21,311 bases of DNA from an uncultured Erysipelotrichaceae bacterium (GTDB lineage: Bacteria > Bacillota_I > Bacilli_A > RF39 > UBA660), in NCBI GenBank assembly GCA_951801995.1, contig CATOOY010000016.1, positions 1 through 21,311 on the forward strand, given 5' to 3'. Numbering within the stretch: the first letter of the stretch is position 1; every line of letters starts with the position of its first letter. The notes under the pieces were generated by a model, which did not search any database, had not been told where the DNA came from, and saw only the letters and a program-made list of their open reading frames with translations. Shown one piece after another: positions 1 through 5,624 of the stretch. Position numbers and translations under genes: made by a program.

Positions 1-54
1 TACTTGTTTTTTAAATTCTTCTGTAAATTTTCTTCTTTCTCTTTTTCCTGACAT
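1..54 (-). CDS. IS3-family transposase OrfA (N-terminal fragment at window edge)
   Basis: The first 18 residues read MSGKRERRKFTEEFKKQV and the frame stays open to the window edge. This is the characteristic start of IS3-family OrfA proteins: a basic stretch, then R-K-F-T-x-E-F-K, opening a helix-turn-helix domain (HTH_Tnp_1) that binds the element ends. A weak AAGGA-type ribosome site lies about 8 bases upstream of the ATG. In this family OrfA is normally followed by a frameshift-fused OrfB carrying the DDE integrase domain; that part would lie to the left of the window. The fragment is too short to say whether the element is intact. Confidence 0.75.
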   Translation of the reverse strand, partial: MSGKRERRKFTEEFKKQV

Positions 55-102
55 GTTTTTCCTTCTTTCTTTTTTTCTATTTTAACATGTCCTTATTTTT
101 TC

Positions 103-127
103 TGTCTAATTTATTGTAACCAATCCA
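103..127 (-). repeat. Putative terminal inverted repeat of the IS3-family element
   Basis: On the minus strand the 25 bases begin TGGATTGG, pass through TTACAATAA and end TTAGACA. This resembles the ends of IS150-group elements. The partner repeat is outside the window, so this rests on resemblance plus position at the end of the broken Abi gene. Confidence 0.5.
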
Positions 128-404
128 GACATTAATGATTTAATTAAAGTTTCTACTTCTAAAGTATATTTTAAAATTATTAATTTCAGGTTTTTATCAA
201 ATTCATATAAAGCATATATTCTTCAAAAGAAACATTTGGAAGGTAATTATTATTAGAATCTTTAAAATTATATTTATAACTATTAATTATAGAATAGTAA
301 GTATATTTTTCCAATTTTTTCAAAGCTGACTTTTTATTTTTAATAGTTACATTCTTGGATTCCAAGTATTCTAATAATTCTTCATTTGTTTTATATTGCT
401 TCAT
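128..404 (-). pseudogene. Abi_2 (AbiD/AbiF-like) abortive-infection gene, frameshifted and cut by an insertion sequence
   Basis: The open part (186-404) encodes 72 residues with the N-terminal pattern of Abi_2 proteins: YKTNEELLEYLESKNVTI, then a run ending YYSIINSYKYNF, then VSFEE. After FEE the reading frame should continue as IYALYEFDKNLKLII and LKYTLEVETLIKSLMS, which is present one frame over down to base 128. One base is therefore missing near base 217, and the gene then ends at the IS boundary at 127. Family proteins are usually about 300 residues and carry a C-terminal HEPN-like RNase motif (R-x4-H); that part is not adjacent here. The start has an excellent site (AGGAGG, 6 bases from ATG). 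Abi proteins are phage-defence or toxin proteins that block growth of infected cells. This copy should be inactive unless the rest survives beyond the IS and the shift is corrected. Confidence 0.8.
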
Positions 405-420
405 ACAACCTCCTGAAATA

Positions 421-461
421 AAAAATGACCTAGGGCTTCAAAAGTTTCCTAGGCACTACTC
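421..461 (-). ncRNA. Possible small leader RNA with terminator-like hairpin in front of the Abi gene
   Basis: The predicted transcript from the promoter at 468-497 opens with CCTAGG (453-448), a 13-base loop containing CTT-TTG-AAG, a second CCTAGG (434-429), and then TCATTTTTTATT. This is a compact hairpin followed by a U-rich tail, so most transcripts could end about 40 bases after the start, with read-through giving the Abi mRNA. Established knowledge: AbiF-type proteins have been reported to work with a co-encoded structured RNA, in a type III-like toxin-antitoxin arrangement. The RNA call is inference from layout and is not a match to a known RNA family. Confidence 0.45.
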
Positions 462-467
462 GATATA

Positions 468-497
468 CTTATACCATATACTAGCTATATGTGTCAA
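468..497 (-). promoter_or_regulatory. Strong sigma-A-type promoter of the Abi locus
   Basis: On the minus strand TTGACA (497-492) and TATAAG (473-468) are separated by 18 bases. Transcription would begin near base 461, immediately before the leader hairpin at 429-453. This is one of the strongest consensus promoters in the window although it drives a broken gene. Confidence 0.75.
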
Positions 498-654
498 GCA
501 TTTTCGATATAATTTTCTAAATGATTTTATAGATTTCAATTTTTCATTAGAGTTAGAACATTTAAAACCAGATTAATTTTTAGCATACTCTTTGACATCA
601 AAATCAGCAGAAAGCGTATAATTATACAAATTAAGAACAAATCATAATCACTTT

Positions 655-3282
655 TTATTTTGATTGGTTCGCCTTTATGGACGCTTGTGCAGCTGCAAGT
701 CTAGCAATAGGAACACGATAAGGAGAACAAGACACATAATCAAGTCCTATCTTATTACAAAAAGCAATACTACTAGCTTCCCCACCATGTTCCCCACAAA
801 TACCAAGTTCAATAGAAGGACGAATTCTTCGTGCCTTTTTAGAAGCAAGTAAAATAAGTTTACCAATTCCATATTCATCTATTTTAGCAAATGGATCTTT
901 TTCAAAAATACCTTTCTCATAATAAGTATTTAAAAATTTAGAAGAATCATCACGTGAAAATCCATAAGTAAGTTGAGTTAAATCATTCGTACCAAAACTA
1001 AAGAACTCTGCTGTTTCTGCTATTACATCAGCAAACAAAGTAGCTCTTGGTGTTTCAATCATAGTTCCAACAAGGTATTCTAAAGAAATATTATTTTCTT
1101 TTAATACTTTTTCTGCTTCATCTTTTACAATCTCTTCTACATAATGTAATTCTTTAGGATCACTAATAAGAGGTATCATAATCTCTGGTTTTACAGTAAT
1201 TCCCTTTTTAGAAACTGCAATTGCAGCTTCTATTACAGCCCTTGTTTGCATTCTAGTAATAGAAGGGTATGTAATAGTAAGTCTACAACCACGATGTCCC
1301 ATCATAGGATTAAATTCCTTTAATTCTTCCACTCTATTTTTTAAAGTTTCATAAGGAATATCCAAACTTTTAGCAAGTGCACGAATTTCTTTTGTAGTAT
1401 GTGGCAAAAATTCATGAAGAGGGGGATCTAAAAAGCGAATAATAACAGGAAGACCCTCCATTGCTTCAAAAAGACCAATAAAATCCTCTCTTTGATAAGG
1501 TAATATTTCTAATAAAGCCTTTTCCCTCTGATCATCTGTAACAGAAGTAATCATTTTACGAAAAGGAAAAATACGTTCCTCATTAAAAAACATGTGTTCT
1601 GTCCTACATAATCCTATTCCTTCAGCACCAAACTTTCGAGCCTGTTTAGCATCATTAGGTGTATCTGCATTTGCTCTTATTTGTAAATGTCTAACTTCAT
1701 CAGCCCAAGACATAAAAGTTTCAAAATCATCATGTATTTGTGCCTCCACCTTACGTAAAAGTCCATCATATACATTTCCTGTACTACCATCTAAAGAAAT
1801 AAAATCCCCTTCTTTATATACTTTTCCATCTTTAGTAGTAAGTGTTTTTTCTTTTTCTTGAATAACAAGATCAGCACAACCACAAATACAACATCTACCC
1901 ATTCCACGTGCTACAACAGCAGCATGAGAAGTCATTCCACCACGAACAGTTAAAACCCCCTCCGCTTTAACCATTCCCTTAATATCTTCAGGAGAAGTTT
2001 CTTCACGAACAAGAATGGTTTGTTCTCCTTTTAAGAAAGCAGCCTCTACTGCAGAAGCAGTAAAATAAATTTTTCCACTTGCAGCACCAGGAGAAGCAGC
2101 AAGCCCTTTCGCAATAATATTTCCCTCTTTTAAAGCAGAAACATCAAATGTAGGATGAAGCAATTGATCTAAAGACTCCGCATCTACTTTTAAAAGTGCT
2201 TCTTCTTTTGTAATAAGACCTTCTTTTTCTAAATCAACAGCTATTTTTAAAGCAGCTCTCCCTGTTCTTTTGCCATTCCTTGTCTGTAACATAAAAAGTT
2301 TACCATTCTCAATCGTAAATTCCATATCCTGCATATCATGATAATGATTTTCAAGTGTTTTAGCTATTCTTTCAAATTCTGCATAAATTGTAGGCATTTT
2401 TTCTTTTAAAGTAGCAATAGGATTAGGTGTACGAATTCCAGCTACAACATCCTCCCCTTGAGCATTCATCAAATATTCCCCATAAAGACTATTTTCTCCA
2501 GTAGCAGGATTTCTTGTAAAAGCAACACCTGTACCAGAATTTTCTCCCAAATTTCCATATACCATTTCTTGAACATTTACAGCCGTTCCATAACTTTCAG
2601 GAATATCATTCATTTTTCTATAAACAATCGCTCTTTCATTCATCCAACTTCTAAAAACAGCAGTTATAGCTTCTATAAGTTGTTTTCTAGGGTCTTGTGG
2701 AAAATCACTATTTCCTATTTTTTTATAAATTTCTTTATATTTTTCTGTAAGATGTTTCATATCCTCTGCAGATAAATCCATATCCAATTTTACATTTTTT
2801 TCTTTTTTAAATGAATCCAATTCTTCTTCAAACTGTGTTCTAGGATATCCCATCACTACATCAGCATACATTTGTATAAATCTTCTATAAGAATCATAAA
2901 CAAAACGAGCATTTCCTATTTTTTTAGAAAAAGAAATAGCAATTTCATCATTCATACCTAAATTTAAGATTGTATCCATCATACCAGGCATAGAAATTCT
3001 TGCACCACTACGAATAGAAAGTAAAAGAGGATTTTCTTTATCACCAAATTTTTTAGAAGTTATTTTTTCCAATTCTTCTATTTTTTCAAATATTTGCTTT
3101 TTTATCTCTTCATGCATAACCTTATTATTTTCATAGTATTGATTACAAGCCTCTGTTGTCACAATAAAGCCACTTGGTACAGGCAATCCTAAACTTGTCA
3201 TTTCTGCTAAGTTTGCACCCTTTCCTCCAAGTAATTCTTTCATGTTTTTATTTCCTTCTTGAAACAAGTATACGTATTTCAT
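655..3282 (-). CDS. ppdK: Pyruvate, phosphate dikinase
   Basis: This enzyme interconverts pyruvate + ATP + phosphate and phosphoenolpyruvate + AMP + pyrophosphate in the cytoplasm; in anaerobes it often runs as a pyrophosphate-linked glycolytic step. From the chosen start the protein has 875 residues, normal for the family. The N-terminal ATP-grasp nucleotide-binding domain opens with KYVYLFQEG and GGKGANLAEM. The swivelling phosphohistidine domain carries GGMTSHAAVVARGMGR with catalytic His453 and the regulatory-type Thr451. The C-terminal TIM-barrel carries RFLDPPLHEFLP and ELGICGEHGG with catalytic Cys829. The open frame extends 50 codons further upstream, but ATG at 3282 has a strong site (AGGAGGG) and the conserved start; the extension overlaps xer. 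No PPDK regulatory protein gene is seen nearby. It is probably transcribed mainly from its own promoter at 3305-3333. Confidence 0.97.
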   Translation of the reverse strand: MKYVYLFQEGNKNMKELLGGKGANLAEMTSLGLPVPSGFIVTTEACNQYYENNKVMHEEIKKQIFEKIEELEKITSKKFGDKENPLLLSIRSGARISMPGMMDTILNLGMNDEIAISFSKKIGNARFVYDSYRRFIQMYADVVMGYPRTQFEEELDSFKKEKNVKLDMDLSAEDMKHLTEKYKEIYKKIGNSDFPQDPRKQLIEAITAVFRSWMNERAIVYRKMNDIPESYGTAVNVQEMVYGNLGENSGTGVAFTRNPATGENSLYGEYLMNAQGEDVVAGIRTPNPIATLKEKMPTIYAEFERIAKTLENHYHDMQDMEFTIENGKLFMLQTRNGKRTGRAALKIAVDLEKEGLITKEEALLKVDAESLDQLLHPTFDVSALKEGNIIAKGLAASPGAASGKIYFTASAVEAAFLKGEQTILVREETSPEDIKGMVKAEGVLTVRGGMTSHAAVVARGMGRCCICGCADLVIQEKEKTLTTKDGKVYKEGDFISLDGSTGNVYDGLLRKVEAQIHDDFETFMSWADEVRHLQIRANADTPNDAKQARKFGAEGIGLCRTEHMFFNEERIFPFRKMITSVTDDQREKALLEILPYQREDFIGLFEAMEGLPVIIRFLDPPLHEFLPHTTKEIRALAKSLDIPYETLKNRVEELKEFNPMMGHRGCRLTITYPSITRMQTRAVIEAAIAVSKKGITVKPEIMIPLISDPKELHYVEEIVKDEAEKVLKENNISLEYLVGTMIETPRATLFADVIAETAEFFSFGTNDLTQLTYGFSRDDSSKFLNTYYEKGIFEKDPFAKIDEYGIGKLILLASKKARRIRPSIELGICGEHGGEASSIAFCNKIGLDYVSCSPYRVPIARLAAAQASIKANQSK

Positions 3283-3304
3283 CCTATCCCTCCTATAATA
3301 ATTA

Positions 3305-3333
3305 AGTATAGCAAAAAAAAAAGAAAATAGCAA
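3305..3333 (-). promoter_or_regulatory. Promoter of ppdK overlapping the xer terminator hairpin
   Basis: On the minus strand TTGCTA (3333-3328) and TATACT (3310-3305) are 17 bases apart. The -35 box lies in the loop and 3' arm of the terminator hairpin at 3323-3342, and the spacer is almost entirely the terminator's T-run. The same TTGCTA-in-hairpin arrangement recurs in front of tuf. Confidence 0.55.
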
Positions 3334-3342
3334 TTTATTTTC
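3311..3342 (-). terminator. Intrinsic terminator of the xer operon
   Basis: On the minus strand GAAAATA (3342-3336) pairs with TATTTTC (3329-3323) around a six-base loop and is followed by a T-run of ten. The stem overlaps the xer stop codon, so the terminator sits exactly at the gene end and separates xer from ppdK. Confidence 0.75.
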
Positions 3343-4228
3343 TACGTGCTCTTGGATGACTAGAAAGAAGTACAGTTCGAAGCCTTTCATTAGAAACATG
3401 TGTATAAATACCTGTTGTAGATAAACTCTCATGTCCTAAAAGTTCACTAACTGTTTTTAAATCAGCACCACCACTTAACATATCTGTTGCAAAAGTATGA
3501 CGAAGCATATGTGGTGTAACATGCATTTTCTCCCCTGCCTTTTTTAATACATTTTGAATAAGAACCTGTACTCCCCTTTCTGTTAAAGGAAGTCCATTTT
3601 TATTTAAAAACAAAAAATCACATTGTCTATTTTTAAGAAGTGTTTTTCTTCCATCTTTTACATAATGAAGCATTTTTTCTTTACAAATTTCACCAAATAA
3701 AACATATCTTTCTTTATTTCCTTTCCCAGTTATCTTAATTCGATTTGAAGAAAGTTCTACATCTTTTAATTGAATAGAAACAAGTTCACTTACACGTATC
3801 CCTGTAGAATAAAAAACTTCTAAAATAGCCACATCTCTTTGTCCAAGAGGTGTTTTCAAATCAGGCAAAAGTAACAAAGTTTCCATATTTTCGCTATTTA
3901 AATATTTAGGAAGTTTTTTTTCTTTCTTAACCGTACTAAGCAACATAGCAGGATTTTCTTTTATTATATCTTCTCTTTTTAAATAATTAAAAAAGCTTTT
4001 AATGCAACTAATATGTCTATTCATAGTAGCACTTGCATACCTCTTATCATACATAAATTCTAAATATTTACGAAGATGTACATAAGTAACCTTAGAAAAA
4101 GTGGAAATAGAAATAGTTTGTAGAAAAGAAAAAAAAGAAAGTAAATCTTTTTCATAACTTTGAATCGTATGAAAAGAAAAATTTCGTTGGTATTCTAAAT
4201 ATTCTAAAAAAGAATCAATTTCACTCAT
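3335..4228 (-). CDS. xerD: Tyrosine recombinase XerC/XerD
   Basis: Cytoplasmic site-specific recombinase of the Xer type, which resolves chromosome dimers at dif. The 297-residue length is typical. Residues 1-85 form the SAM-like N-terminal DNA-binding domain. The catalytic domain shows the full set: Arg145 (STGIRVSEL), Lys169 (ITGKGNKERYV), His240 and Arg243 (PHMLRHTFATDM), His266 (LLGHESLSTT) and nucleophile Tyr275 (GIYTHV). The start overlaps the upstream stop as ATGA and has AGGAAATACAG in front, so translation is coupled to the preceding gene. Linkage to topA recalls the topA-trmFO-xerC order of many Bacillota, so it may act as the XerC partner; XerC and XerD cannot be separated by eye. 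An integrase of a mobile element is less likely because no such cargo adjoins it. Confidence 0.92.
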   Translation of the reverse strand: MSEIDSFLEYLEYQRNFSFHTIQSYEKDLLSFFSFLQTISISTFSKVTYVHLRKYLEFMYDKRYASATMNRHISCIKSFFNYLKREDIIKENPAMLLSTVKKEKKLPKYLNSENMETLLLLPDLKTPLGQRDVAILEVFYSTGIRVSELVSIQLKDVELSSNRIKITGKGNKERYVLFGEICKEKMLHYVKDGRKTLLKNRQCDFLFLNKNGLPLTERGVQVLIQNVLKKAGEKMHVTPHMLRHTFATDMLSGGADLKTVSELLGHESLSTTGIYTHVSNERLRTVLLSSHPRARRK

Positions 4229-5004
4229 CTGTATTTCCTATAAACTGCTTCTTTTTCATAACCTGTCATCTCCTCCATTTCCTTCTCAGAATAAAATACA
4301 AATTCATCATCCTCTTCCTCCTCTTCCCCTATAGGAATAAAACAATTCTTCGTATCTATAGGAGAAGTATTTATTATAGGTTTTGGTTTAGGAAGTTTTG
4401 AAGACAAATATAATTGTTCCCATCGAAGCATTCCTCTTATATTTTTATAAGAAGAAAGTAGATATAAAATTCTTTCTTTTATATCAGCAAGTTCTAATGC
4501 TTGACTAGCAGATAAATGAGTAAGTTGATCTAAAAAGAAAAATGGTTCCACTTCTTTTTTGATTCCATAAGGTACCAAAGAAGATATATCTTCTTTTAAA
4601 AGAAAGACACTTTCTTTTGTACGCATATATTGAAACATTCTTTTTCGAAAATTAGAAAAATAGGGAACTTCTTCTGTCAACAATCCTTTTGCAGAAATCT
4701 TTTTTTGCTTTAAACTATATTCTGCACAACTTTTTAAAAATGAATTATGAACAAAAGGATCCAGACAACGAACACTACCACCATATACATATTGAATTTG
4801 AAAATGACAAGATAAAAAAGGAAGATGATATTTTTCTTTTACAAAAGATTCTAAAGAAAAAAAATCTGGAAAAGAATTGGTAAATATATCAATTTCTTCT
4901 AAGCGAACCTTTGTAATAGGAGCTCCTTTTGTATTTCTTCCAAAAGGAACAACAAATGTATCAGAGCTATCTCTTGCTTTTACAACTAAACTATATCTGG
5001 CCAT
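4225..5004 (-). CDS. Hypothetical protein between C39-like protein and Xer recombinase
   Basis: I do not recognise this 259-residue protein. It starts MARYSLVVKARDSSDTFVV, has no signal peptide or membrane segment, and looks like a soluble two-part protein: a mixed N-terminal half with aromatic-rich strands (CHFQIQYVYGG) and a helical middle (residues about 160-200). A run of acidic residues (EEEEEDDEF) lies near residues 225-235, before a basic, tyrosine-containing C-terminus. The start at 5004 was chosen over one ten codons upstream because AGGAGG lies 6 bases before it; that SD overlaps the TAG stop of the upstream gene. The 3' end overlaps the xer start by four bases. The tight coupling suggests joint expression with the recombinase and the C39-like protein, but no function follows from this. 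Confidence 0.8.
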   Translation of the reverse strand: MARYSLVVKARDSSDTFVVPFGRNTKGAPITKVRLEEIDIFTNSFPDFFSLESFVKEKYHLPFLSCHFQIQYVYGGSVRCLDPFVHNSFLKSCAEYSLKQKKISAKGLLTEEVPYFSNFRKRMFQYMRTKESVFLLKEDISSLVPYGIKKEVEPFFFLDQLTHLSASQALELADIKERILYLLSSYKNIRGMLRWEQLYLSSKLPKPKPIINTSPIDTKNCFIPIGEEEEEDDEFVFYSEKEMEEMTGYEKEAVYRKYR

Positions 5005-5014
5005 ACTTTTCCTC

Positions 5015-5530
5015 CTAATTTTTTTCATAATCAAATATTTTAATGCTTCTAAACAAACATAGACATGTTCTTTCTCTTACAGGACCTAAAGAACCCTCTT
5101 TTTCTAACCCATGAAAAAATATGTTTTTTGATAATTTCCAATTATAACTTTCTTGTGTTTCTTTTCTATAAGGATCAAATATATATACAAAATCTGTATC
5201 CACTTTTGTAACAATTACATAATGTTTTTCTAAATAAATAGGAACCAAAATGCATCCTTTTTCTATTAATGCCTGCTTTATAAAAGTTTCATTTACTTGT
5301 TTTCCCGTAACAAATTCAGAAAAAATGAAAGGATCAATATCTTTATCATAAAACCACTGTTCTAGTGATTTTCTTTCTCTATTTTCTTTTTTATGAAGAT
5401 AAAATCGCATAAGTTCCTCTATCCAATTATCCTTTATTTCTTCTTTTTCAAATAAATATAAAAATGCATTATAAAGAGAGAAAACCCCATAATCTTCTTT
5501 TAAAGTAGAAGAACGTAAAGATAATTTCAT
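5015..5530 (-). CDS. C39-peptidase-like protein lacking the catalytic cysteine
   Basis: The 171-residue protein has the outline of the papain-like C39/BtrH fold. An N-terminal block reads KEDYGVFSLYNAFLYLF, where active members have D/E-C-G followed by a helix. A central segment reads GCILVPIYLEKHYVIVTKV, and the end is VYIFDPYRKE. The His (residue 103) and Asp (residue 119) of the usual triad are present, but the expected nucleophile position is Tyr14 (D-Y-G) instead of Cys. This suggests a pseudopeptidase that may bind peptides or a cofactor. There is no signal peptide and no ABC transporter domain, unlike bacteriocin-processing C39 proteins. It is the first gene of the operon continuing into the hypothetical protein and xer, with promoter 5554-5583 and AAGGAAG before the ATG. 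The family call rests on pattern only. Confidence 0.6.
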   Translation of the reverse strand: MKLSLRSSTLKEDYGVFSLYNAFLYLFEKEEIKDNWIEELMRFYLHKKENRERKSLEQWFYDKDIDPFIFSEFVTGKQVNETFIKQALIEKGCILVPIYLEKHYVIVTKVDTDFVYIFDPYRKETQESYNWKLSKNIFFHGLEKEGSLGPVRERTCLCLFRSIKIFDYEKN

Positions 5531-5553
5531 AAAACACTTCCTTTACTATATAT

Positions 5554-5583
5554 AGTATATCACACCTAAAAATAGATAAACAA
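5554..5583 (-). promoter_or_regulatory. Promoter of the C39-like/hypothetical/xer operon
   Basis: On the minus strand TTGTTT (5583-5578) and TATACT (5559-5554) are spaced by 18 bases, directly after the topA terminator and about 24 bases before the ATG. Confidence 0.6.
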
Positions 5584-5593
5584 GTTTTTATAT

Positions 5594-5624
5594 AAAAAAA
5601 GAAAACGAAAAAATTTCACGTTTT
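5594..5624 (-). terminator. Intrinsic terminator of topA
   Basis: On the minus strand an AT-rich hairpin pairs AAAAC with GTTTT and GAAA with TTTC (bases 5624-5602, two-base bulge), followed by C and a T-run of seven. It overlaps the topA stop codon. Confidence 0.6.

Larger units (their letters stand above)
1..127 (-). mobile_element. Left end of an IS3-family (IS150-like) insertion sequence, running off the window
   Basis: The element lies on the minus strand and continues past base 1. Its outer end appears to be at base 127: the minus strand there begins TGGATTGG and carries TTAGACA about 20 bases further in, like the terminal inverted repeats of IS150-group elements, which start with TG and keep a GTTAGACA-type inner block. 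The transposase start codon follows 73 bases inside this end, a normal distance for IS3 elements. The boundary falls exactly where the homology of the disrupted Abi gene stops. The other end and the target-site duplication lie outside the window, so the precise insertion point is inferred. Confidence 0.7.
405..654. other. Intergenic region between Abi remnant and ppdK
   Basis: Besides the Abi promoter and leader hairpin (421-497), this 250-base gap holds a 12-base perfect palindrome GTATAATTATAC (616-627) and a plus-strand TTGACA (592-597) with TATAAT (617-622) at a long 19-base spacing, pointing antisense into ppdK. No convincing open reading frame with a ribosome site was found, and no clear intrinsic terminator for ppdK could be drawn. 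Confidence 0.5.

Noticed and set aside
355..576. Plus-strand open frame of 73 residues over the Abi leader
   Set aside because: No ribosome site and no family pattern; it is antisense to the Abi start and leader.
592..622. Plus-strand TTGACA/TATAAT pair pointing into ppdK
   Set aside because: The 19-base spacing is long, TATAAT is part of a palindrome, and no plus-strand gene follows; an antisense RNA cannot be excluded but lacks support.
3283..3432. Long N-terminal extension of ppdK
   Set aside because: The extra 50 codons lie over xer sequence, promoter and terminator; the family begins at KYVYLFQEG.
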